A stretch of 64,000 nt of DNA from Aquipuribacter hungaricus (GTDB taxonomy: Bacteria; Actinomycetota; Actinomycetes; Actinomycetales; JBBAYJ01): NCBI RefSeq assembly GCF_042663885.1, contig NZ_JBHSXV010000001.1; one strand, 5' to 3'. The notes beneath the pieces were generated by a model. It saw only the letters and a program-made list of their open reading frames with translations, searched no databases and was not told the origin of the DNA. Of the stretch, positions 19,158 to 27,537 are shown one piece after another (position 1 is the stretch's first letter; every line of letters starts with the position of its first letter). The position numbers and the translations under genes were made by a program.

Positions 19158-19187
19158 AACGTACGTCGAATTAGGATGTTGTGTCAA
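19158..19187 (-). promoter_or_regulatory. Sigma70-type promoter for the ThuA gene
   Basis: On the minus strand, TTGACA (19187-19182) is a consensus -35, followed 18 bp later by TACGTT (19163-19158). The segment 19158-19205 is the most AT-rich intergenic patch in the left half. It lies upstream of the GTG at 19104, with GGAGG before that start. Confidence 0.55.
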
Positions 19188-19240
19188 CGAACTGCTGAAG
19201 TAGGCTCGCAGGCGGCAGAAGCGACGGACAGAGGAGTCTC

Positions 19241-20083
19241 GTGGCACCCAGGACGGCAGACCGAGGCACTCCGGGCGCGGGGCGGCCGGGCCGGGCGCCC
19301 GGCAGGCAGGGCACGACGGGCGGCGCCGGCGCCGGGCGGGGTGCTGGTCCGGGTGCCGCGAGGGGTGCCCGCCCGGGCGGTGCGCAGCCAGGCGGACAGG
19401 GCGGGTCGCGGCGGACGGCGGGACTGGTCGGGGCGGCCGCCCTGGTCGTCGGTGCGCTCGTCGGCGGGGCCGTCGGCTGGACGGCCGGCGGGTCCGGGGA
19501 CGCGGCCGGCGCCACCGCGGCCGCCTCCGCGGCTCCCGAGCCGGGGTCGATCGAGGCCGTGGCGGCGCAGCTGGCGGAGGGCCAGGAGGCCGAGCGGGCG
19601 ACCCGGGCGACGGACTCGCCGCGGCGGCCGAGGTCGCCCACGACCAGCTGCCGACCGCCCTCGTCGGGCTCGCGGCGCTCGTGCCCCCCCGCGGGCGGCG
19701 ACAGCGGCGCGACGGTCCCCGCCACCGACGTCGAGGCGTGGACCGCGGCGCTCGACGCCTCCGCCGACGCCCTGGGCGGGACGGCCGAGGGCGACGAGGA
19801 CCAGACCGTCACCCGGGGTGCCCTGCTCGGCGCGGTGGGGCTGCTGCGCTCGGCGGTCGAGGGGACGGCGGGGCTGCCCGCCGAGGCCGGCCCGGCCCGC
19901 CAGGAGCAGCTCGCGCGCGTGGCCCGCGACCGCGACGCCGGGGTCGCCCTGTGGCAGGCGGGGGCGACGAGGCTCGACGGCCTCGTGCTGGACGCCGGCG
20001 GCGAGCACACCCACCTGTTCCTGGCCCCCGACGGCGACCCGAGATCCGTGCCAAGAGAGTTCCAGGAGCCGGACGAGGACTGA
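19241..20083 (+). pseudogene. Membrane-anchored hypothetical protein with two compensating frameshifts
   Basis: GTG 19241 has GAGGAG seven bases upstream. The nominal frame gives 280 residues: a Gly/Ala/Arg-rich cytoplasmic leader (1-60), one membrane helix (GLVGAAALVVGALVGGAVGW), then an extracytoplasmic domain ending in HLFLAPDGDPRSVPREF. Between about 19605 and 19690 the nominal frame turns into Pro/Arg/Ser-rich shadow sequence. The -1 frame there reads naturally (DGLAAAAEVAHDQLPTALVG, then LAALVPP). A lost base near 19600-19610 and an extra C in a seven-C tract at 19684-19690 would explain it and restore the frame. Either sequencing errors or a tolerated double mutation. Family not recognised. 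Confidence 0.6.
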
Positions 20084-20095
20084 CGCGGCCGCCGG

Positions 20096-21214
20096 TCAGC
20101 GGCGCCGGCCGAGGCTCCGCAGCGTCCTCGCCATCTCCTCGCCGAACGCCTTCTGCAGCACGGCCGGGTCGAACGCGACCGTGCTCACCAGGTCGTCGCT
20201 GCCGTAGCGGCGGCACACCGTGATCCACGCGCCGCCCATCGCCGCGGTGACCGACGACGCCACCGCCGCGCCGACGAGCCCGCCGGCCACGGTCCCGGCG
20301 CCCGGGATCATCTTCACCAGGCCGGACGCGATCGAGCGCCCGGCCTGGGTCGTCGCGGCCACCGACGCCATGGCCAGCAGGGTCGCCCGGTCGACGGGTA
20401 CGTTGTGCAGCAGCGCGATCCTGCTCATCATCCGCAGCTGGATCAGGACCAGCAGGACGGCGTCAGCGAACGGGATCGGCGTCGCCGCGGCCGCGGCGGC
20501 CTGGGCGGCTGCCGCGGCGACGACTTTTCCCGCCTCTGCCGCCTTCGCCTCGGGGCTCACGCGCTGGGCGGCCACGAACGCCGCCTCGACCCCGGCGGGG
20601 GCGGCGGTGCGGGTCTGCTCGACGAGCTCGGGCAGGCCGTGGGCGGGCCACCCGGCGAAGCTGTCGCCCAGCGCCATCACCGGCCAGGCGCGTCCGCCGA
20701 CCACCGGCAGCCCCATCGCCTGGATCGCGTGGTGGAAGGCGACGGCGTCGGGGTGGTTCCGCCCGTCGAGCCGGGGCACGCGGGTCATGACGAGGAGCAC
20801 CGGGATGCCGAGCCGGTCGAGCTCCTCGATGACGGCGCGCTCGCCGTCCTGCAGGCGGAGGTCGGCCGCCTGCACGCAGAACCACGCGACGTGGATCTGC
20901 TCCTCGGCCGGACGGGTCCGCGAGTGGGCGACCAGGGCGCGCAGGTCCGCGAGCAGCTCCTCGGTGTCCTCGCCGACCTCGATGCCCTTGGTGTCGACGA
21001 CCGCCAGGCCGACGCCCTCCCGGCTGTACAGGTGGCTGGTCTGCGTGACCGGCGCGCCGATGCCCGTCTCGGCCAGGCTCTCGCCGAACACGGCGTTGAC
21101 CAGCGTCGACTTGCCGACCCCCGTCCGGCCGAGCACGACGACGGTGAAGCGGCCGAGCGACGCGGCCTCCTGGGCGAAGGCGGCGCGGAAGCCGTCGTCG
21201 TGGACCGGGCTCAC
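20096..21214 (-). CDS. P-loop GTPase with C-terminal DUF697-like membrane domain
   Basis: The protein has 372 residues from GTG 21214. It is an Era/YjiA-like GTPase: the P-loop is GRTGVGKSTLVNAVFG, the switch region carries TQTSHLY, G3 is DTKG and beta-strand 5 reads VLLVMTRVP, so the usual [NT]KxD is degenerate. The C-terminal half is Ala-rich with amphipathic/hydrophobic helices (IPFADAVLLVLIQLRMMSRIAL, split by Met-Met, and MIPGAGTVAGGLVGAAVA), typical of DUF697. Family members are thought to act at the membrane; no specific process is known. It is divergent from the 2'-5' RNA ligase-like gene. Confidence 0.82.
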   Translation of the reverse strand: MSPVHDDGFRAAFAQEAASLGRFTVVVLGRTGVGKSTLVNAVFGESLAETGIGAPVTQTSHLYSREGVGLAVVDTKGIEVGEDTEELLADLRALVAHSRTRPAEEQIHVAWFCVQAADLRLQDGERAVIEELDRLGIPVLLVMTRVPRLDGRNHPDAVAFHHAIQAMGLPVVGGRAWPVMALGDSFAGWPAHGLPELVEQTRTAAPAGVEAAFVAAQRVSPEAKAAEAGKVVAAAAAQAAAAAATPIPFADAVLLVLIQLRMMSRIALLHNVPVDRATLLAMASVAATTQAGRSIASGLVKMIPGAGTVAGGLVGAAVASSVTAAMGGAWITVCRRYGSDDLVSTVAFDPAVLQKAFGEEMARTLRSLGRRR

Positions 21215-21327
21215 CGGCAGGGCCCGGTCCGCCGGGCCGCCGGGCTGCCCTGGGCGCAGGTCGGCGCGGGCGTCGGCGCGTGCGGTGTCCGGTGGTCGGC
21301 GGGGGTCACGGCGACCATGATGCCCGG

Positions 21328-21864
21328 ATGGTCCAGTCGGTCGAGCTGCTCCTGGACGCCGACCTGGACGCCCGGGTCCGCGCGCAGTGGCGCGCCCTCG
21401 TCGAGGCCGGTCTGCCGAGCCTCGGCCGCCACACCGGGGCCACCAACGCCCCGCACGTCACCCTGACGGTGGCCTCCGGTGTCGGGCCCGCCCACGAGGA
21501 CGCGCTCGCCGACGCGCTGCCGCCCGCGGACCTGCCGCTGCCGCTCCTGCTCGGCGGCTACGTCGTCTTCGGCAGCCACAAGCACGTGCTGGCGCGCCTG
21601 GTCGTGCCCTCGGCCCGGCTGCTCGACCTCCACGCGCGCGCCGCGTCCGCGTGGGCCGACGCCCTCGAGGTCGCCCCGACCGGCCTGCCCGGCCGCTGGA
21701 CGCCGCACGTCACGCTCGCCTCGCACCTCACCGACACCCAGCTGGGGCAGGCGCTCACGGCGCTGCGCGGCCTGGACGAGGCGGTCCACGACGGGACCGG
21801 GTCCGCCGTCGAGGTCCGCCGCTGGGACGGCACGGCCAAGGAGGCCTGGGCCCTGCACGGCTGA
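21328..21864 (+). CDS. 2'-5' RNA ligase superfamily protein
   Basis: The protein has 178 residues. Two HxT motifs, HVTLTVA (near residue 44) and HVTLASH (near residue 128), mark the 2H phosphoesterase/LigT fold. The spacing and total length fit. Such proteins hydrolyse or join 2',3'-cyclic or 2'-5' phosphodiesters, and the natural substrate is usually unknown. ATG 21328 is chosen over an upstream GTG at 21280 because it starts a family-like N-terminus (MVQSVELLLD), and CATGAT lies six bases before it (leaderless pattern). Confidence 0.85.
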   Translation: MVQSVELLLDADLDARVRAQWRALVEAGLPSLGRHTGATNAPHVTLTVASGVGPAHEDALADALPPADLPLPLLLGGYVVFGSHKHVLARLVVPSARLLDLHARAASAWADALEVAPTGLPGRWTPHVTLASHLTDTQLGQALTALRGLDEAVHDGTGSAVEVRRWDGTAKEAWALHG

Positions 21865-21914
21865 GCCCGGGCGGCGGCGCCGGGCGCTGGGCGCGGCCCC
21901 GGGGTCGCGGGCGC

Positions 21915-24900
21915 TCAGCCGGTCCAGGGCGCGAGCGCGGTCCGGACCCGCTTCTCGCTCACCGGGTGCGCGGTGCCGAGCTGCTGGGCGAACACCGACA
22001 CCCGCAGCTCCTCGACCATCCAGCGCACGTCGAGCAGCGCGGCGGGCACCGGCGCCCCGGCGGGCAGGGCGTCGACGACGTCGAGGTAGGCGTCGTAGGC
22101 GGGCAGCACCCGGTCCAGGAGCTGCAGGTCGCGCTGCGGGCCCGCCTCGGCCGCGTCGAGGCGCCGCTCGACGGCGGCCAGGTAGCGCAGCACGTGCGGC
22201 AGCCGGTCGACGCCGGTCGCCAGCACGAAGCCCGGCCCGACGAGCCAGTCGACCTGGGCGCGGACGTCGGCGACGGTCTCGGCGAGCGCGGGCTGGCGCA
22301 GCCGGGACACCCGGTCGCGGACCCCGTGCGCCGCGGACAGCACCCGGGCCACGGTGCGCACCACGTCCTCGGTCACCGGGTGGACGTCGGCGCGGACCAG
22401 CTCGCGCAGCGCGTCGACGGCGGCGGCGTCCCGGACGCCCCAGGTGCCGTCGGGGCGGTGGCGCCGGACCAGGGCGGTGACCGCCGTGGCCAGGCAGTCC
22501 TCGAGGGTGGCCAGCACGTCCGGGTACGGCGTCCACGACAGCGCCAGGCGGGTCGGCACGTCGAGGCCCTTGGTGATCGCGGCGATCGGCGAGCGCAACC
22601 CGAGCACGACCGCGCGCCGCACGCCCCGGTCGTGCGCGACGACCGCGTCGGCCCGGGCGGACATCACCCGGACGCCGAGCGTCGTGCCCTCGTCGACGAA
22701 CGCCGGCCAGCCGCGGACCTCGTGCCCGGCGAGGCGCCGCTCGACCACCTCGGGCAGCGGCTCGGCGGGGGCGACGGTGAGGCCGCGCCGCTCCATCGAC
22801 GACGTGGCCCGGGTGAGGGAGTCCTGGGCGCGGGTGGACAGCCGGCGGCGGAGCTCCTCGACGTCGGCGCCCTCGGCCAGGACCGTCCCGCCGGCGTCGA
22901 CGACCCGGACGTGGGGGCGCAGGTGCGACGGCAGCGAGGCCGGGTCGAGGTCGCCGGCGGACACCACGGGGCCGCCCAGGCCGGTGAGGGCGCGGGCGAC
23001 CACGTCGACGACCGCCCCGCGCGGGGCCGCGCCGTCCGGCGACACCTGCCGCAGCACGAGCGCCGCGTGGTCCGGGGCCGGCGCGAACGAGCGGCGCAGC
23101 GCCTTGGGCAGCGAGCGGACCAGGGCGGTGACGAGCTCCTCGCGCAGCCCGGGGACGAGCCAGCCGATGGCGTCCGCGTCCACCGCGGCGAGCACCTGCT
23201 CCGGGACGGTGACCGTGACGCCGTCGTCCGGCGCACCGGGGGAGAACACGTACGACAGCGCCAGCGCGACCGTGCCCTCCAGGTGGGGCACCTCCAGCGT
23301 GTCAGGGAACTGCTCGACGGCAGGTCCGCCGCCGGAGCCGGTCATCACGTCGGCCCGGGTCATGGTGAGCAGGTCCGGCGTCTCGTGCCGGGCCTGCTTC
23401 CACCAGGCGTCGAAGTGCCGGGCGGACACCACGTCGGCCGGGACCCGGGCGTCGTAGAAGGCGTAGACGGCGGTGTCGTCGACGACCACGTCGCGGCGGC
23501 GGGTGCGCTCCTCGATCTGGCGGACCTCGGCCATGAGCGACTCGTTCGCGGCGAGGAAGGCGTGCCGGGACTCCCAGTCCCGCTCCACGAGGGCGTGCCG
23601 GACGAACAGCTCGCGCGCCAGGCCCGGGTCGACCCGGGCGTAGCCGACCGTGCGCGCCGCGACGAGCGGGATGCCGTACAGCGTGACCTTCTCCGTCGCC
23701 TCGACCTGCCCGCGGCCGGCGTTCCAGCGGGGCTCGGAGTACGTGCGGCGGACCAGGTGCCCGGCCACGGGCTCGACCCAGTCAGGGTCGATGACGGCGC
23801 AGTCGCGCGCGAACAGCCGGGCGGTCTCGACGAGCTCGGTGGCCATCACCCAGCGCGGCCCGGCGTTCTTGGCCCGCCCGGCGCCGGCGGTCCCCGCGGG
23901 ACGGGGGCGCGGCAGGACCGACCCGGGCGCGACCGAGAAGCGTGCGCCGCGGGCACCGAGGTAGTCGGTGGCGTCGCCCTCGCGGAACCCGATGTGCGAC
24001 AGCAGCCCCGGGAGCATCGCCCGGTGGACGGTCTCGGCGACCGAGGCCTCGAACTCGGCGAACGCTGCGGCGTCGGCCCCGCGGCGCGGCTCGTCCTCCT
24101 CGCGCAGCGCCCCGTTCGGCCCGAGCCCTGCCTCCTTGCACACCTGGCGGAGCTGGCCGTCCAGGTCGAACCATTCCCGCACCCGGGCGTGGTGCAGGTG
24201 CTCGGCCAGGCACATCCGCCGGAACGCCGAGCTGCTCAGCTCGTCGCGGCGCGAGCGCAGGTAGCGCCACATGGCGAGCCGGGTGAGCAGGTCCGAGCCG
24301 TCGACGCGGAACCGGCGGTGGGCGAGCTCGGCGCGGGCCTCGTCGTCGGCGGGCCGCTGCCGCACGTCGATGATCGACAGCCCGGCCACGACGGCGCGGA
24401 CCTCGTCCAGGCAGCCGAGCCGGTCGGCCTCCAGCAGCATCCGGCCCAGCCGCGGGTCCACCGGCAGCCGCGCCAGGGTGCGCCCGGTGGCGGTGAGCCG
24501 TCGGGAGCGGGTGACCCGGCCGCGCTCGTCCTGCTCCAGCTGCTCGTCGACCGCCCCGAGCTCCTCGAGCAGGGCCAGGCCGTCCTTGACCTGGCGCGGG
24601 TCCGGCGGGTCGAGCCAGTCGAGCTCCTCGACGTCGTCGATGCCCAGGCTCGTCAGCTGCAGCAGCACCGAGGCCAGGTTGGTGCGGCGGACCTCCGGCT
24701 CGGTGAACTCCGGCCGGGAGTCGTGGTCGGCCTCGCCGTAGAGCCGGACGGCGATGCCGGGGGCCAGGCGGCCCGAGCGGCCGGCGCGCTGGGTGGCGCT
24801 AGCCTGGCTGACCGGCTCGATCGGCAGCCGCTGCACCTTGGTCCGCAGCGAGTACCGGCTGATCCGGGCCAGGCCGGTGTCCACGACGTAGCGGATGCCG

Positions 24901-26192
24901 GGCACGGTGAGCGAGGTCTCGGCGACGTTGGTGCTGACGACGACCCGGGTGCCGGTGTGCGGGGCGAAGATGCGGTGCTGGTCCGCGGCGGACAGCCGGG
25001 CGAACAGCGGCAGCACCTCCAGGCCCAGGACCGCGCCGGACAGCTCGCGGGTGAGCGCGTCGCACGCCTCGCGGATCTCGCGCTCGCCGGAGCAGAACAC
25101 GAGCACGTCGCCGTCGCCCTCGGTCAGCAGCTCGGTGACCGCGTCGACGATGGCCTGCGGCTCGTCCCGGTCGTCGGCGGGGTCCGCCTCGTCCCCGGAG
25201 TAGGGCCGGTACCGGATGTCGACGGGGTAGGTCCGCCCGGACACCTCGACGACGGGCGCCCCGCCGAAGTGGTCGGCGAAGCGCTGCGGGTCGATGGTCG
25301 CGCTGGTGATGACCAGGTGCAGGTCGGGGCGCTGGGGCAGCAGGCGGTGCAGGTAGCCGAGCAGGACGTCGACGTTGAGCGACCGCTCGTGGGCCTCGTC
25401 GACGATGATCGTGTCGTAGCGGCGCAGCATCGGGTCGCGCTGGATCTCCGCCAGCAGGATGCCGTCGGTCATCACCTTGAGCAGCGTCGAGGGCCCGGTG
25501 GAGTCGGTGAACCGGACCGCGAAGCCGACGTGCTCGCCCAGCGGCGTGCCGACCTCCTCCGCGATCCGCTCGGCGACCGAGCGCGCGGCGATCCGGCGGG
25601 GCTGGGTGTGGCCGATGAGACCGGTGGTGCCGCGGCCCGCCTCGAGGGCGAGCTTGGGCAGCTGGGTGGTCTTGCCCGAGCCGGTGGCGCCCGCGACGAC
25701 GACCACCTGGTTCTCGCGGATGAGCCGGACGAGCTCCTCGCGCCGGCCGGTGACCGGCAGCTCCTCGGGGTAGCGAAGCGGCGGCAGAGTGGCGCGGGCC
25801 GCGGCGAGGCGCTCGACCTGGCGCTGAGCCTGGTGCTCGCCGCGGCGCGGGCGGTCGGGGCGGTTCGGGCGGCCGGTACCGCCGGTGCCGGGGCTGTCCG
25901 TGCGGGAGCTCTCGGAGCGGGGGGTGTCCGTGCGGCGGCCGTCGGTACGAGAGTTGTCGGTGCGGGAGCTCTCGGCGCGGGGGGCGCGGCGCGGGCGATC
26001 GCCCGTCACGGCCGCAGCGTCGGGTCCCGTGCCGGGAGCGGCGGCACCGTCCTGCGTGCCGACCGCGCCGCCCGTGCCGCCTGTGCCACCGGTCCCGCGC
26101 GCACCACCGCGCCCGCCGCGACGGCGGGGGGGCCGACGACGCGACGCCGGGGGCCCGGCGGCGTCGGTCGGGGGGGTGGGGTCGGGTGCCAT
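21915..26192 (-). CDS. hrpA: ATP-dependent DEAH-box RNA helicase HrpA
   Basis: The protein has 1425 residues. After a 150-residue disordered, basic leader, the helicase core shows motif I GATGSGKTTQLPKL, Ia TQPRRIAARS, II DEAHERSLN, III TSATID and VI QRAGRSGR. HA2, OB-fold (DUF3418) and C-terminal HrpA-specific regions follow (YPDVLATLEDCL, PHVLRYLAAVERRLD). E. coli HrpA is about 1300 residues, so this is full length with an extended N-terminus. HrpA acts on stalled or colliding ribosomes and in mRNA processing. It stands alone. On the minus strand TAGGCT ends nine bases before ATG 26192 and may be its -10. Confidence 0.95.
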   Translation of the reverse strand: MAPDPTPPTDAAGPPASRRRPPRRRGGRGGARGTGGTGGTGGAVGTQDGAAAPGTGPDAAAVTGDRPRRAPRAESSRTDNSRTDGRRTDTPRSESSRTDSPGTGGTGRPNRPDRPRRGEHQAQRQVERLAAARATLPPLRYPEELPVTGRREELVRLIRENQVVVVAGATGSGKTTQLPKLALEAGRGTTGLIGHTQPRRIAARSVAERIAEEVGTPLGEHVGFAVRFTDSTGPSTLLKVMTDGILLAEIQRDPMLRRYDTIIVDEAHERSLNVDVLLGYLHRLLPQRPDLHLVITSATIDPQRFADHFGGAPVVEVSGRTYPVDIRYRPYSGDEADPADDRDEPQAIVDAVTELLTEGDGDVLVFCSGEREIREACDALTRELSGAVLGLEVLPLFARLSAADQHRIFAPHTGTRVVVSTNVAETSLTVPGIRYVVDTGLARISRYSLRTKVQRLPIEPVSQASATQRAGRSGRLAPGIAVRLYGEADHDSRPEFTEPEVRRTNLASVLLQLTSLGIDDVEELDWLDPPDPRQVKDGLALLEELGAVDEQLEQDERGRVTRSRRLTATGRTLARLPVDPRLGRMLLEADRLGCLDEVRAVVAGLSIIDVRQRPADDEARAELAHRRFRVDGSDLLTRLAMWRYLRSRRDELSSSAFRRMCLAEHLHHARVREWFDLDGQLRQVCKEAGLGPNGALREEDEPRRGADAAAFAEFEASVAETVHRAMLPGLLSHIGFREGDATDYLGARGARFSVAPGSVLPRPRPAGTAGAGRAKNAGPRWVMATELVETARLFARDCAVIDPDWVEPVAGHLVRRTYSEPRWNAGRGQVEATEKVTLYGIPLVAARTVGYARVDPGLARELFVRHALVERDWESRHAFLAANESLMAEVRQIEERTRRRDVVVDDTAVYAFYDARVPADVVSARHFDAWWKQARHETPDLLTMTRADVMTGSGGGPAVEQFPDTLEVPHLEGTVALALSYVFSPGAPDDGVTVTVPEQVLAAVDADAIGWLVPGLREELVTALVRSLPKALRRSFAPAPDHAALVLRQVSPDGAAPRGAVVDVVARALTGLGGPVVSAGDLDPASLPSHLRPHVRVVDAGGTVLAEGADVEELRRRLSTRAQDSLTRATSSMERRGLTVAPAEPLPEVVERRLAGHEVRGWPAFVDEGTTLGVRVMSARADAVVAHDRGVRRAVVLGLRSPIAAITKGLDVPTRLALSWTPYPDVLATLEDCLATAVTALVRRHRPDGTWGVRDAAAVDALRELVRADVHPVTEDVVRTVARVLSAAHGVRDRVSRLRQPALAETVADVRAQVDWLVGPGFVLATGVDRLPHVLRYLAAVERRLDAAEAGPQRDLQLLDRVLPAYDAYLDVVDALPAGAPVPAALLDVRWMVEELRVSVFAQQLGTAHPVSEKRVRTALAPWTG
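25870..26010 (-). repeat. Low-complexity RTD/SRTD repeats in HrpA leader
   Basis: The HrpA N-terminal leader contains imperfect repeats of S-R-T-D-(N/G/S) and RTD-x-PR units, produced by degenerate direct repeats of about 27-36 bp containing GTGCGGGAGCTCTCGG. It lies before the helicase core in a region expected to be disordered. Boundaries are approximate. Confidence 0.5.
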
Positions 26193-26358
26193 GTCGAGAC
26201 GAGCCTAGGCGCGCCGCGGCGGTGGGCGCGGGCCGGTGCGTGCTGCCGCCGGTCCAGCAGCCGCGCCCCCCGCCGTGGCGCTGCTGGCCGGGCGTCGTGC
26301 GGCTCCCGTCGTGCGCCACGTCACGCCGCGACCGACGGGCGGGCCGGAGGGGCCGCCG

Positions 26359-26364
26359 TATCCT
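26359..26364 (+). promoter_or_regulatory. Candidate -10, leaderless start at 26371
   Basis: TATCCT lies six bases before GTG 26371, with no Shine-Dalgarno. This favours 26371 over upstream in-frame starts that would add a low-complexity 45-residue leader. Confidence 0.5.
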
Positions 26365-26370
26365 CGACAG

Positions 26371-27537
26371 GTGCAGCCAGCCGGGTCGACCTCGACCCTC
26401 GGGCCGCCGCCCCACCTCGGGCAGGCGTCCGGCGCCCCCACCCCCGCCGCCGGTGCGCGGCACCGCCTCGTGCTCCTCGTGAGCCTGCTCGGCACGGTGG
26501 TCGTCGGGATGCTCGTCGCGGTGCAGTCGAGGGTCAACGGCGAGGTCGCCACCGTCCTCGTGCCCGGGGTCACCGGCGGGTGGCGCGGGCCGGGCGGCGA
26601 CCGGGTGGCGGCCGGGCTGGACGCGGCCGTGCTGTCGTTCGGCATCGGCTGGGTCGTCCTGGTCGTCACGTCCCTGCTCACCCCTCGCGGCCGGCGCGGC
26701 CTGCGCGCGGTGCTGTCGGCCCTGCGCCACGGCCGGCTGCGCTGGTGGCAGGCGCTCGGCGGCACGGCCGGCGCCGCCTTCGTCGCCGCGCAGGGCATCG
26801 CGGTCCCGGTGCTGGGCGTCGCCGTCTTCACGGTGGCCTGCGTCGCCGGCCTCACCGTCGGCTCGCTGCTCGTCGACCGGCTGGGGCTGTCGCCCAACGG
26901 GCCCCGCCCCTTCACCGTCCGCCGGGTCGTCGGCTGCCTGCTCGCGGTGGCCGGGGTCGCGCTCAGCGTGTCGTCGAGCCTGCTCGGCGGTCTCGGCCTG
27001 GCCGCCGGGGTGCTGGTCGTCGTCCTCGTGGTCGCGCTCGCCCTCGCCGTCGGGGCGGGCACCGCGGCGCAGCAGGCCGTCAACGGCCACGTCGCCATCC
27101 ACGCCGGATCCCCGTGGACGGCGGGGCTCGTCAACTTCTCGACCGGGCTGGCGGTGCTCCTGCCGGCGCGGCTGCTGCTCGTCGGCACCGTGCCCCCCGC
27201 GCCGCTGCCGACCGCGTGGTGGAGCTACCTGTCCGGGCCGATCGGGATGTCGTTCATCATCCTCGCCGCGCTGCTCGTGCGGACGCTCGGCGTGCTGCTG
27301 CTCAGCCTCGGCAACACGGCGGGCCAGCTCGTCGGCTCCATCACCCTGGACGAGCTGCTGCCGACGGAGGCGGGGCGTCCCGGGGTCGTCGAGATGCTCG
27401 CCGCGCTCCTCATCTTCGCCGCGGTCGTCCTCGCCGCCAGCAGGCCCCGACGCTCCCGGGGCGGGGCGCCCACCGACGGCTCGGCAGGTCCACCAGTCGA
27501 GGCCGGGGCGACGCCGGCCGACGCCCCGCGTCCGTGA
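26371..27537 (+). CDS. DMT-family transporter (YdcZ/DUF606 type)
   Basis: The protein has 388 residues with a 35-residue polar leader, then about ten membrane helices. The first repeat has VSLLGTVVVGMLVAVQSRVNGE and the second has AQQAVNGHVAIHAGSPWTAGLVNF. The paired VNG motifs and the internal duplication are typical of the DUF606 branch of drug/metabolite transporters. The C-terminus is a Pro/Ala-rich tail. Substrate unknown. The stop codon overlaps the GTG of the lycopene cyclase by 4 nt, so the two share a transcript. Confidence 0.85.
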   Translation: MQPAGSTSTLGPPPHLGQASGAPTPAAGARHRLVLLVSLLGTVVVGMLVAVQSRVNGEVATVLVPGVTGGWRGPGGDRVAAGLDAAVLSFGIGWVVLVVTSLLTPRGRRGLRAVLSALRHGRLRWWQALGGTAGAAFVAAQGIAVPVLGVAVFTVACVAGLTVGSLLVDRLGLSPNGPRPFTVRRVVGCLLAVAGVALSVSSSLLGGLGLAAGVLVVVLVVALALAVGAGTAAQQAVNGHVAIHAGSPWTAGLVNFSTGLAVLLPARLLLVGTVPPAPLPTAWWSYLSGPIGMSFIILAALLVRTLGVLLLSLGNTAGQLVGSITLDELLPTEAGRPGVVEMLAALLIFAAVVLAASRPRRSRGGAPTDGSAGPPVEAGATPADAPRP

